A stretch of DNA of 64,000 nt from Gallibacter sp963558965 (GTDB lineage Bacteria > Bacillota > Clostridia > Peptostreptococcales > Anaerovoracaceae): the NCBI GenBank assembly GCA_963558965.1, contig CAUWIT010000004.1, positions 44,422 to 108,421 on the forward strand, read 5' to 3'. Made by a program: the position numbers and the translations under genes. Of the stretch, positions 1 through 8,109 are shown in pieces. Numbering within the stretch: position 1 is the first letter of the stretch; every line of letters begins with the position of its first letter. The notes beneath the pieces were generated by a model. The model saw only the letters and a program-made list of their open reading frames with translations, did no database searches and was not told the origin of the DNA.

Positions 1-2
1 AA

Positions 3-323
3 ACTACTTATTCACTATTTGTAACTAATGGAGCAAAAAATGTTGTAATAGAAGATGTAACTATAAATGGCGGCATGCAGGTTATAGGAAACTCAGAGGT
101 AACATTGAAAAACGTAGTTGTAAATGCAACAAATTATTATGATGTATACTTAGAATACAAATCTACAGTAACAGTAGAGAGCGGTACATTTAACAACAAA
201 GATGGTATGCCACATTTTTACACTGCAATGTCTAGTGATAAGGTCATTGTAAATGGTGGTACATTTAAAGGCGGTACTCCAACACACAAGGGAAACGGCC
301 AGTTTATAAACAACATCAAATAG
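3..323 (+). CDS. C-terminal end of a beta-helix-like surface protein (partial)
   Basis: The reading frame is open from base 3, so the gene starts before the window and only its last 106 residues are seen. The fragment has short repeated strands rich in V, N, G and T (for example VTVESGTFNN and VIVNGGTFKGG), a spacing typical of right-handed parallel beta-helix (pectin-lyase-like) repeats found in secreted or cell-surface proteins. No membrane anchor or sortase signal is visible at the C-terminus. It is followed by two strong hairpins and then a SipW-like signal peptidase gene, so export to the surface is a reasonable inference. The exact function is unknown. Confidence 0.6.
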   Translation, partial: TTYSLFVTNGAKNVVIEDVTINGGMQVIGNSEVTLKNVVVNATNYYDVYLEYKSTVTVESGTFNNKDGMPHFYTAMSSDKVIVNGGTFKGGTPTHKGNGQFINNIK

Positions 324-345
324 AGATTATAAAAAATCATTTAAT

Positions 346-410
346 CCGCCCTTATACGGTAAGGGCGGTATGTGAAGGATATCAAAACTCCCGATATCCT
401 TCACATACCG
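346..410 (+). terminator. Two overlapping perfect hairpins after the beta-helix gene
   Basis: A 9-bp perfect stem (346-354 with 360-368, 5-nt loop) is followed by an 18-bp perfect stem (366-383 with 393-410, 9-nt loop). The two share bases 366-368, so both cannot form fully at once. The T-run after the second stem is weak (ATTTTGG). The likely role is 3' end formation or separation of the upstream gene from the signal peptidase gene, but an intrinsic terminator is not certain. Confidence 0.5.
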
Positions 411-448
411 ATTTTGGTTAAAAACAATGAGATAGGAGCAGACAAAAT

Positions 449-1132
449 ATGAAAAAAACAGGGAAAATAGTAGGAAAAATAGCAACCGTAATCCTAGTCA
501 TTTTTACAGTTTTTATAATGATTTTTACAATCGTATCAGTTAACACAGTAGGAAAAGATCAAAAAATATTTGGATACAAACCATATATTGTACTATCTGA
601 TTCCATGCATGGAGTATTTGACGTAGGCGATATTGTAGTCAGCAAAGAAGCAGATACATCAGACTTAAAAAAAGGTGATATAATATCATTTAAGTCAATA
701 GATCCAAACAACTACGATACTGTTGTAACACATAAAATAAAAGGTGTAACAAAATACAAGGGAGAAAAAGCATTTGTAACATACGGTGTAAACACAGGAG
801 TAAAAGACGCTTATCCAGTACCAGCCGATAGGGTTATAGGCGAATACCAATTTAGACTACCTAAAATGGGATATTTCTTCCAATTCCTAAAAACACCTAT
901 GGGTTACTTTGTTCTAATCTTTATACCATTTATGTTACTTATCGGTAGCGAAGCATTTAGATTCCGCAAGTTGTGGAAACAATACAAAGTTGAACAGGAA
1001 GCTGAGCTACTAGAACAGAAAAATATTGTAGAGGAACAAAAAGCCGAAACAGAAGAAATGAAAGATGAAATCGAAAGATTAAAAGCTCAATTGGCAGAAC
1101 AAGAAAAACGAGACAATGAAAAAACAAATTAA
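449..1132 (+). CDS. sipW: Signal peptidase I, SipW/ER-type
   Basis: Membrane serine protease that cleaves signal peptides of exported proteins. The 227-residue protein has an N-terminal membrane segment (about 10-32), the catalytic serine in LSDSMHG (near residue 53), and a His (VTHKI, near residue 97) where bacterial-type enzymes have Lys. That Ser-His arrangement marks the archaeal/ER-type branch represented by Bacillus SipW. A second membrane segment (about 150-167) precedes a charged coiled-coil tail rich in E, K and Q. The family usually processes a few dedicated surface or biofilm matrix proteins. The flanking secreted proteins are candidate clients, although that is inference. The start is preceded by a GGAG-type site. 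Confidence 0.85.
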   Translation: MKKTGKIVGKIATVILVIFTVFIMIFTIVSVNTVGKDQKIFGYKPYIVLSDSMHGVFDVGDIVVSKEADTSDLKKGDIISFKSIDPNNYDTVVTHKIKGVTKYKGEKAFVTYGVNTGVKDAYPVPADRVIGEYQFRLPKMGYFFQFLKTPMGYFVLIFIPFMLLIGSEAFRFRKLWKQYKVEQEAELLEQKNIVEEQKAETEEMKDEIERLKAQLAEQEKRDNEKTN

Positions 1133-1156
1133 AACAAGTTAAACAAGGAGGGGAAA

Positions 1157-2779
1157 ATGCAAAAGAAAATAGCAAGAATAGTAGCAGTAGCTCTAATGCT
1201 AACAGTAGGAATGACATTTACACTTGCCATTCCTGAGGGCGCAGATGCAGCCACAGCAAAACCATCAAAAGTTGCGACTTTAAAAGTTAAAAGCACAGGT
1301 TACAACTCAATAAAGGTTTACTGGACAAAGACTAAAAATGCCAAGAAATACCAGGTTTACAGGGCAACATCTAAATGGGGCAAATACAAAAAAATCGCTA
1401 CTACATCAGCTAGAAGCTACACAAACAAGAGCCTAACAACTGGCAAATACTATTATTACAAGGTTAGAGGGGTAAACGGCTCAAAGGTGGGCAGCTTCAG
1501 CAGCGTTAAGTACACTAAACCGTACTTAGGTCAGGTTACAAATTTAAGCGCTTATTCAAAGAGCAATACTTCAATCGGCCTAAAATGGGATAAGGTAAGC
1601 GGCGCAAAGAGCTACCAGATTTACAGAGCAACTTCTAAATCAGGTAAGTACAGCAAAATCAAAACTACTACAAAAAATTATTACACAAATACAGGCAGAA
1701 CTTTTAACAAAACATATTACTACAAAGTTAGAGCCGTAAGAAGTTCAAATGTAGGTAAATTTAGCTCAGTGAAGGCGGGCAAGGCGACTTTTGCAAAAGT
1801 AACTGGCGTAAAGGCTAGTTCGCCATCATATGACAAAATTGAAGTTAGCTGGGATAGAGTAAGCGGAGCTAGTGCTTATGAAATTTACAGGGCAACTTCT
1901 AAAACTGGAACATACAGCAAGGTTTATACAACTAAAAGCAGCAAGAGCAATAAGATTACTCAAAGCAGCCTAAGCTTTAACAAAACATACTACTACAAAG
2001 TGAGAGCAATTAAAGGCAGCATCAAAGGGCCATTCTCAAGCGTGGCTTATGCAAAGACTTGTCTTGAATCAATCAAGTACGATGACATCGGTGCTGAACC
2101 ATATGACAACTACACTAGCGTAAAAGTAAGTTGGGATGATGTAGACGGGGCTGATGGATACGTTATCTACAGAGCTGACCAGTATCCTGGCAAATCATTT
2201 GAAAACAATGCCAAGTATTTCAAGGAATACGCAAGAATCAAAGGCAACGTGCAGGATACTTACATCGACAAAAATGTTAAAAGCGGTGAAAATTATTACT
2301 ACAGAGTAATGGCTTACAAGGTTGTAGGTTCTAAAACTTACTATTCAGATTATGGCAAAGATTACGACTACAGCGGAGTTACACTTGCGACAAATGACGA
2401 AATCAACGAAAAATTGCTAAAGGCTATTAACGAAAAAAGGATGGAGAATGGCTTGCAGGAGGTTGCAGTAAACGATCTTTTGGCGAGAGATGCTCAGAAA
2501 AAAGCAGTTGCTTGCGTTGAAAATGACGGGATTTTCAAGGATGATGAAGCTGATGTTAAAAAGGATTTAGATAGACTTTTAAGTGAATACCAGTGGTTTG
2601 GTGGTCATAGAACTTATCAGGTGGGAACTTTGGAAGAGATTGTTTATGAGATAAATAATACTCCGGACAATGAGCTTGCAAAGATGTGCCTGGATGAAAA
2701 GATAAATTACATAGGCGTTGGTTACGATACAGATGGCAGAGGGGTTGCTTGTATCTACTACGTTGAAAATATCGAGTAA
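1157..2779 (+). CDS. Secreted fibronectin type III repeat protein with CAP-like C-terminus
   Basis: 540 residues. An N-terminal signal peptide (basic start, hydrophobic stretch, likely cleavage after ADA near residue 31) is followed by four Fn3-type modules at about 36-122, 123-210, 211-301 and 302-405. Modules 1-3 are near copies, each with a core such as YQIYRATSKSGKY and YYYKVRAV. The last ~130 residues (INEKRMENGL, then IGVGYDTDGRG) resemble a divergent CAP/SCP domain, but that assignment is tentative. No LPXTG-like or other anchor is visible. An excellent ribosome site (AAGGAGG) fixes the start. It lies 24 bp after the signal peptidase and is probably cotranscribed with it. A role in adhesion or cell-wall association is inference. 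Confidence 0.75.
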   Translation: MQKKIARIVAVALMLTVGMTFTLAIPEGADAATAKPSKVATLKVKSTGYNSIKVYWTKTKNAKKYQVYRATSKWGKYKKIATTSARSYTNKSLTTGKYYYYKVRGVNGSKVGSFSSVKYTKPYLGQVTNLSAYSKSNTSIGLKWDKVSGAKSYQIYRATSKSGKYSKIKTTTKNYYTNTGRTFNKTYYYKVRAVRSSNVGKFSSVKAGKATFAKVTGVKASSPSYDKIEVSWDRVSGASAYEIYRATSKTGTYSKVYTTKSSKSNKITQSSLSFNKTYYYKVRAIKGSIKGPFSSVAYAKTCLESIKYDDIGAEPYDNYTSVKVSWDDVDGADGYVIYRADQYPGKSFENNAKYFKEYARIKGNVQDTYIDKNVKSGENYYYRVMAYKVVGSKTYYSDYGKDYDYSGVTLATNDEINEKLLKAINEKRMENGLQEVAVNDLLARDAQKKAVACVENDGIFKDDEADVKKDLDRLLSEYQWFGGHRTYQVGTLEEIVYEINNTPDNELAKMCLDEKINYIGVGYDTDGRGVACIYYVENIE

Positions 2780-2835
2780 AATAGTTTTTTTGTCAAATGG
2801 TGTTGGTTAAGAATAAAACCTAATAATACAGTCTC

Positions 2836-2870
2836 AAAAGGGGAGCGATTTTTCGCTCCCCTTTTGCCTA
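2836..2870. terminator. Bidirectional terminator between the Fn3 gene and panD
   Basis: A 13-bp perfect stem (2836-2848 with 2853-2865) closes a TTTT loop. A-runs and T-runs lie at its two ends, so it can work in both directions between convergent genes. Confidence 0.85.
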
Positions 2871-2925
2871 CCCCCCCTGCTGGGTTTTGTATAAGGTTTT
2901 TGTATTTTTCAATGAATTTAAAAGT

Positions 2926-3315
2926 TTACATATCCTCAAGTCTGCCGTGTTTTTCGTATCTAGTTAGACGGCTAACCTTGTTTTCATCATCAACGAAAAC
3001 CACTCTTGGAGGATTTGCCTTCGCCTCTTCAGGACTCATATTTGCATAACTCATAATTATGATCTTGTCCCCAGTAGAAACACATCTGGCAGCAGCACCA
3101 TTTAGGCAAATCATACCACTTCCTCTTTCACCGGCAATAGTATAAGTAGTAAATCTGCTGCCGTTATTTATGTCGACAATCTGCACTTCTTCGTACTCTA
3201 AGATACCAGCAGCATCCAAAAGATCCTCGTCAACAGTGATGCTTCCTACATAATCAAGTTCGGCTTGAACAACAGTAGCACGGTGAATTTTACCTTTTAA
3301 CATTCTTAATTCCAT
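2926..3315 (-). CDS. panD: Aspartate 1-decarboxylase
   Basis: Pyruvoyl enzyme making beta-alanine from L-aspartate for pantothenate synthesis. The chosen ATG at 3315 gives 129 residues aligned with the family (MELRMLKGKIHR). The self-cleavage pair Gly24-Ser25 sits in YVGSIT, which generates the pyruvoyl group on Ser25. Tyr and Arg residues of the RFTTYTIAGERGSG and NGAAAR segments are also present. An upstream GTG (3333) would overlap the AAAGGA ribosome site, so 3315 is preferred. Last gene of the minus-strand panG-panB-panC-panD operon. Confidence 0.95.
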   Translation of the reverse strand: MELRMLKGKIHRATVVQAELDYVGSITVDEDLLDAAGILEYEEVQIVDINNGSRFTTYTIAGERGSGMICLNGAAARCVSTGDKIIIMSYANMSPEEAKANPPRVVFVDDENKVSRLTRYEKHGRLEDM

Positions 3316-3343
3316 CTTCAAATTTCCTTTCACATTTCACAAT

Positions 3344-4189
3344 TTATTTTTCAACGATAAAGTTATCAATAAGTCTAGTTTTGCCAATATAAACGGCCAT
3401 GGCAACTAAAACTGAACCCTCGATAGTTTTAACAGGTTTAACTGAAATAGCATCAACAGCCTGAACATAATCAATTTTAGCCATTGGCTCAGATCTTATT
3501 AACTCAATCATCTTATTCACAATTTTTTCTGCATCAGTTTCACCATTTTCAGCAAGCTCCTGACCTAAAAATACAGCTTTGCTTAAAATTAGGGCAGCTT
3601 TTCTTTCTTCCTCACTTAGATAAGTATTTCTTGAGCTTTTAGCAAGACCATCAGCTTCTCTAACTATAGGGCAGCCAACTATTTCAATATCGAAGTTTAA
3701 GTCTCTAACCATACGCTTAATAATGGCTAACTGCTGAGCGTCTTTTTGTCCAAAGTAAGCTCTATCTGGCTTAACTATATTAAACAACTTAGAAACTACA
3801 GTGCAAACTCCCTTAAAATGAATAGGTCTGCTTTTACCACAAAGCTCATCAGAAAGAGATTCGATATTTACATAAGTTGTGCAATCATCAAAATACATTT
3901 CACTTGGTTCTGGATTGAAAATTAAACTTGCCCCAGCCTCTTCACAAAGAGCAGCATCACGCTCAATATCTCTAGGATAAGCATCCAAATCTTCACCTTC
4001 CCCAAACTGAGTAGGATTCACAAAATCGCTAACCACAACCCTGTCATTTTGGCTAACCGCCTTATCTATCAAACTTTTGTGGCCCTCGTGTAAAAATCCC
4101 ATAGTAGGCACAAGTCCAACTGTAAGACCTTCTTTTTTCCACTGTCCAACTATCTGTCTAACTTCATCAATCGTTTTAACTATTTTCAT
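3344..4189 (-). CDS. panC: Pantothenate synthetase
   Basis: ATP-dependent condensation of pantoate with beta-alanine to pantothenate, in the cytoplasm. It is a member of the HIGH-motif nucleotidyltransferase superfamily: TMGFLHEGH near residues 29-37 is the HIGH-like element and AKSSRN near residue 180 corresponds to the KMSKS-like loop. NPTQFGEGED and YFGQKDAQQ are classic PanC motifs. Length (281 residues from 4189) is normal. The ATG at 4189 has AAGGTG six bases upstream, whereas the alternative GTG at 4198 is part of that site. It lies between panB and panD in the same operon. Confidence 0.96.
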   Translation of the reverse strand: MKIVKTIDEVRQIVGQWKKEGLTVGLVPTMGFLHEGHKSLIDKAVSQNDRVVVSDFVNPTQFGEGEDLDAYPRDIERDAALCEEAGASLIFNPEPSEMYFDDCTTYVNIESLSDELCGKSRPIHFKGVCTVVSKLFNIVKPDRAYFGQKDAQQLAIIKRMVRDLNFDIEIVGCPIVREADGLAKSSRNTYLSEEERKAALILSKAVFLGQELAENGETDAEKIVNKMIELIRSEPMAKIDYVQAVDAISVKPVKTIEGSVLVAMAVYIGKTRLIDNFIVEK

Positions 4190-4218
4190 CTTTGACACCT
4201 TAACCCTTAATTACTCAA

Positions 4219-5046
4219 TTAATATAATTTTTTAATTACTTCTTCTGAAATCTTAAAAGTATGTTCCTCAGCAGGGAATACTCCAGCTTTTGTATCCTTG
4301 ATATACTGAGCAAAAGCCTCCTGCATAATCTGACCTAAATCAGTATATTTCTTAACGAACTTAGGAGTAAAATCAGAAAACATACCAAGCATATCCTGAT
4401 AAACTAAAATCTGTCCATCGCATCCAGCGCCAGCACCAATACCGATAGTAGGAATATCAACGCTCTTAGAAATTATTTCAGCAAGTTTAGCAGGAATGGC
4501 TTCAAGGACTATTGCAAAGGCTCCAGCTTTTTCAACTGCTTTTGCGTCTTCAACAAGCTGTCTTGCAGTTTCCTCGCTTTTACCCTGAACCTTAAATCCA
4601 CCAAAGGCATTTACAGACTGAGGTGTTAGACCTATATGAGCCATAACCGGGATTGAAGCATCTGAAATAGCTTTGATTTGAGGACAAACAGTAGCACCAC
4701 CTTCAAGTTTAACAGCCTGACATCTGCCTTCCTTCATCAATCTGCCAGCATTGTAAACAGCCTCTTCAACTGAAACCTGGTAAGACATAAAAGGCATATC
4801 CCCAACAACCAAAGCATCTTTTGCACCTCTGCAAACTGCCGCAGTGTGATGTATCATATCTTCCATAGTAACTGGCAAAGTGTCATCGTAACCAAGCATA
4901 ACCATACCTAGAGAGTCACCAACTAAAATACCGTTGATACCTGATTGATCCATAAGTTTAGCAGTAGAATAGTCATAGGCAGTAAGCATAGTGATTTTGT
5001 CGCCCTTAACTTTTTGCTCCTTAAAAGTGGATACTGTGTTTTTCAT
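4219..5046 (-). CDS. panB: 3-methyl-2-oxobutanoate hydroxymethyltransferase
   Basis: First committed step of pantoate formation: transfers a hydroxymethyl group from methylenetetrahydrofolate to alpha-ketoisovalerate, giving ketopantoate. The sequence carries the family signatures MLTAYDYSTA, VGDSLGMVMLG (metal-binding Asp), GDMPFMSY, VKLEGG, MAHIGLTPQ and the catalytic Glu in VLEAIP. 275 residues is the usual length. GGAGGT precedes the ATG. Its first bases overlap the 3' end of the panG-like gene, which indicates translational coupling within the operon. Confidence 0.97.
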   Translation of the reverse strand: MKNTVSTFKEQKVKGDKITMLTAYDYSTAKLMDQSGINGILVGDSLGMVMLGYDDTLPVTMEDMIHHTAAVCRGAKDALVVGDMPFMSYQVSVEEAVYNAGRLMKEGRCQAVKLEGGATVCPQIKAISDASIPVMAHIGLTPQSVNAFGGFKVQGKSEETARQLVEDAKAVEKAGAFAIVLEAIPAKLAEIISKSVDIPTIGIGAGAGCDGQILVYQDMLGMFSDFTPKFVKKYTDLGQIMQEAFAQYIKDTKAGVFPAEEHTFKISEEVIKKLY

Positions 5047-5890
5047 GATTTATTACCTCCATCATGTTCGTATAATCTCTTTGACTGTGTTTTTCCTTTG
5101 CTATATCAACTAGCTTTTCCGTAAGAAGTGTATAGGCCAGCTTGTAAGTATCATCATAGCTTAAAGCATCTAGATGTTTTTTTACAGTGAGAATGTCATT
5201 TCGCTCTACAGGGCCTGTTAGTGCTTTAGTAGCTCCTTTGCTCTCTAAGGCACGTGCATTTCCAATAAACAAAGGCATAAGAGCCTTTTGAGCATCTTCC
5301 TTTGTAAACCCACATTGACAAAGAATATCTGCTCCCATAGTATAAAGCCCATTTACCAAATTGCTAACTACAGCAGCGCTACAGTGGTAAAGAGCCTTGT
5401 TTTCATCTGAAATAACAACCACTTGATTGCCTATATTAGTAAAAACTTCTTTGATTTCATCTAGGTGAGCGGCGCTTCCTTCAATTGTAAAATAGGCATT
5501 GTGTAGCTCGCTCCAAGATGTGTATTTATCGCTAATTGCATATAGGGGATGTATCGAATAGACATAAGCACCCTTTTTTTCACCATTAAAAAAAACGGTC
5601 GATGATATCGAACCGCTGCAATGACAAATATTTTTATTTTTTATATCCAGATTTTGCATATAATCCCAAATCTCACTTATAGCTCCATCGGGAACTGTGA
5701 TAAATAGGGTATCACTGTCACTCAAGATATTGACAATACTATCGTACATATTAGTGTTTGTAAAATCTGCTGCTGATTGGGCTGACTCTTGAGACCTGCT
5801 GTAATATCCAGTAACGGTTACACCGTTTTCAACAAGATATTTACCAAGGGTAAAACCGACTTTGCCGGCTCCAATAAATCCTGCCTTCAT
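5021..5890 (-). CDS. panG: Rossmann-like/DUF2520 protein, probable ketopantoate reductase (PanG type)
   Basis: The N-terminus (MKAGFIGAGKVGFTLG) is a GxGxxG NAD(P)-binding fold. The C-terminal half has the helical DUF2520 character (LYHCSAAVVSNLVNGLY, FIGNARALESKG, ALTGPVERND). Together these match the family that includes PanG, a ketopantoate reductase described in Francisella and unrelated at family level to PanE. It is the first gene of a pan operon that otherwise lacks a ketopantoate reductase, so that activity (ketopantoate to pantoate with NADPH) is the natural inference. The start at 5890 follows a clear AAAGGAG; upstream in-frame codons have no site. Identification as DUF2520 is firm, the enzymatic role less so. 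Confidence 0.75.
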   Translation of the reverse strand: MKAGFIGAGKVGFTLGKYLVENGVTVTGYYSRSQESAQSAADFTNTNMYDSIVNILSDSDTLFITVPDGAISEIWDYMQNLDIKNKNICHCSGSISSTVFFNGEKKGAYVYSIHPLYAISDKYTSWSELHNAYFTIEGSAAHLDEIKEVFTNIGNQVVVISDENKALYHCSAAVVSNLVNGLYTMGADILCQCGFTKEDAQKALMPLFIGNARALESKGATKALTGPVERNDILTVKKHLDALSYDDTYKLAYTLLTEKLVDIAKEKHSQRDYTNMMEVINHEKHSIHF

Positions 5891-6148
5891 ACTGATCACT
5901 CCTTTCAAAAGGTAGCGACAGCGCATAATCTGTATAGCTTATAAGGTATCGTTAAATGTAATACAATCCTTAAAAATTTAAAAAATAAAAAAATCGTGGT
6001 ACAGTTTCGATTCGAATACTATCCAACCACCACTATAACACTCAAAATTTATTTTGTATACCCCTAAATTTATTTGCATAAAAATATTTTAGGTATTAAA
6101 ATAAAAATATGTCTAATTATATATCACAAATGAAAGGATGAGATTGTT

Positions 6149-7306
6149 ATGAATAATTTTATATACACAATACCGACAACAGTATATTTTGGCAAAGGCC
6201 AGATTGAAAATATAGGCGTAGAAGCAGCTAAATACGGCAAAAAGGCACTTATAGTATTTGGTGGCGGCAGCGTAAAAAAGAATGGCATTTTTGATGAAAC
6301 AGTAAAGTATTTAAACAAGGAAGGTGTTGAAGTTTTTGAGCTTGGTGGAGTTGAACCAAATCCAAAAATCGAAACAGTAGCAAAAGGTGCAAATATCTGT
6401 AGAGAAAAAAATATCGATGTAATTATTCCAATCGGTGGAGGCTCTACAATTGACTGCTCAAAGGCTATTGCCGCAGCAGCAAAATACGATGGCGAGCCTT
6501 GGGACATAGTAGTAGCCCCGGATAAAATAAAAGAAGCCATTCCTGTAATAGCTGTATTAACACTATCAGCTACTGGCTCTGAAATGGACAAGATTGCAGT
6601 TATTTCCAATATGGAAATCAATGAAAAAATAGGCACTAGAAACGAGCTTTTAAGACCGGTCGCTGCAATTTTAGATCCAACTTACACTATGTCAGTTAGC
6701 AAATATCAGACAGGCTCAGGCTCAGCAGATATTATGTCACACATACTAGAAAGTTACTTCTCAAATGTAAACTCATTTATACATAGTAGAGTATGCGAAG
6801 CACTTATGAAAACAGTTGTAGAGTTTGGTCCAAAAGCTATAGAAGAACCAGAAAACTACGAAGCTAGAGCAAACCTAATGTGGGCAAGTTCATGGGCGAT
6901 TAACGACTTTTTAAAACTGGGAAATGAAGTGGGCTGGTCAGTTCATCCTATGGAACACGAGCTATCTGCATTTTACGACATCACCCACGGAGTAGGCCTA
7001 GCGATTTTAACTCCTCACTGGATGAGAAAAGTTTTAAGCGAAAAAACTGTAGATAAATTCTGCGAGTACGCACACAATGTATGGGGAATCCCTTACCAGT
7101 CAGATAAATTCCAAATGGCTAACGAGGGCATAGAAAAAACTGCACAATTTTTCGTAGAACTTGGTATGCCAACAACCCTTGCAGAAGTGGGCATAGGGGA
7201 AGAAAACATAAGCAAAATGGCGCAAAAATGCGTAGGCCGATTGCAAGCAGGCTACGTGCCACTAACTGTAGAAGAAATAGAAGACATTCTTAGAAAAGCT
7301 CTATAA
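6149..7306 (+). CDS. Iron-containing alcohol dehydrogenase (butanol dehydrogenase-like)
   Basis: NAD(P)H-dependent group III alcohol dehydrogenase, 385 residues, of the BdhA/YqhD branch that reduces aldehydes such as butyraldehyde. Nucleotide-binding glycines lie in VFGGGSVKKNG and PIGGGSTIDCSKA. Predicted iron ligands are Asp and His in SADIMSHILE (about 194 and 198) and two His residues in HPMEHELS and YDITHGVGLA (about 267 and 281). It is followed 26 bp later by an HpcH/HpaI aldolase. This suggests an aldehyde-generating then aldehyde-reducing pair, although the physiological substrate cannot be read from sequence. Confidence 0.9.
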   Translation: MNNFIYTIPTTVYFGKGQIENIGVEAAKYGKKALIVFGGGSVKKNGIFDETVKYLNKEGVEVFELGGVEPNPKIETVAKGANICREKNIDVIIPIGGGSTIDCSKAIAAAAKYDGEPWDIVVAPDKIKEAIPVIAVLTLSATGSEMDKIAVISNMEINEKIGTRNELLRPVAAILDPTYTMSVSKYQTGSGSADIMSHILESYFSNVNSFIHSRVCEALMKTVVEFGPKAIEEPENYEARANLMWASSWAINDFLKLGNEVGWSVHPMEHELSAFYDITHGVGLAILTPHWMRKVLSEKTVDKFCEYAHNVWGIPYQSDKFQMANEGIEKTAQFFVELGMPTTLAEVGIGEENISKMAQKCVGRLQAGYVPLTVEEIEDILRKAL

Positions 7307-7332
7307 TTAAAGCTAGTTGAAAGGACGCAAAT

Positions 7333-8109
7333 ATGAAGAACAAATTGAGAGATAAATTTAATGCTGGAGAAAAAACTGTAGGCACTTTTACTCACCTAAA
7401 AAGCATGGAGGCTATTGAGGCTATAGGTGCCGCAGGAATGACATTTTTGGTTATAGATACTGAGCATTGTCCTGTGTCAGTTACTGAAACTGCAAAGTAT
7501 ATACAGGTAGCTGACGGAGTTGGCCTTGACTCTTTAGTTAGAGTAAGCGATATTACAAGACCTGCTATTTTACAGCCTTTGGACGCTGGGGCAAAAGGTG
7601 TAATAGTTCCGTGTATTAAAACTGTGGAGCAGGCTAAACAGCTAGTTGAATATGCCAAGTTTAAACCAGTTGGACAGAGAGGCTATTGTATGAGCCGTGA
7701 CGGCATATGGGGAGATGATAAATCTTACGCAGATGGTCTTGCTGGATATATGAAAGAAGCCAACGACAAAACTCTTTTAATACTTCAATGCGAAACTGTC
7801 GAGTGTGCAAAGCAAATAGACGATATAGTTGGAGTTGATGGGGTTGACGGCATTATGGTTGGGCCAAATGACTTATCAATTGCAATGGGTATACCGGGGC
7901 AGTTTAAAAATCCTGAGTTTATCGAAACAGTCCAAAGCATAGTAGATGCTTGCAAAAAAGCAGGCAAAATGTCATTTGCATTTTGTCACGATGCAGAGGA
8001 AGCTAACGAAAGATTTGCCCAAGGTTTTGACAATGCAATAGTGGGTATCGATATTTTAACTTTGATTTCATCTTATAAAAAAATATTAGAAGATGTGAAA
8101 GGAGTCTAA
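7333..8109 (+). CDS. HpcH/HpaI-family class II aldolase
   Basis: Metal-dependent aldolase that reversibly splits 2-keto-3-deoxy acids to pyruvate and an aldehyde. Visible family residues are His in IDTEHCPVS (general base region), Arg in SLVRVSD, the metal-binding Glu in LQCETVECA and Asp in GPNDLSIAMG. At 258 residues it has the normal single TIM-barrel length. A GAAAGGAC site precedes the ATG. Members include 4-hydroxy-2-oxoheptanedioate aldolase and 2-keto-3-deoxy-L-rhamnonate aldolase, and I cannot choose between them. The upstream alcohol dehydrogenase may reduce the released aldehyde (inference). The stop overlaps the next start (TAATG). Confidence 0.85.
   Translation: MKNKLRDKFNAGEKTVGTFTHLKSMEAIEAIGAAGMTFLVIDTEHCPVSVTETAKYIQVADGVGLDSLVRVSDITRPAILQPLDAGAKGVIVPCIKTVEQAKQLVEYAKFKPVGQRGYCMSRDGIWGDDKSYADGLAGYMKEANDKTLLILQCETVECAKQIDDIVGVDGVDGIMVGPNDLSIAMGIPGQFKNPEFIETVQSIVDACKKAGKMSFAFCHDAEEANERFAQGFDNAIVGIDILTLISSYKKILEDVKGV

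Noticed and set aside
346..410. attC-like or REP-type integration site
   Set aside because: No integrase or second copy in the window, and no core-site motifs; described only as hairpins.
957..1217. Long opposite-strand frame over the signal peptidase tail
   Set aside because: Complement of the K/E-rich coiled coil gives an L/F/S-rich artefact with no ribosome site.
5891..6148. Rex or other operator before the alcohol dehydrogenase
   Set aside because: Near-palindromic sequence exists but has two extra bases in one arm and does not fit the TTGTGAA-type consensus.
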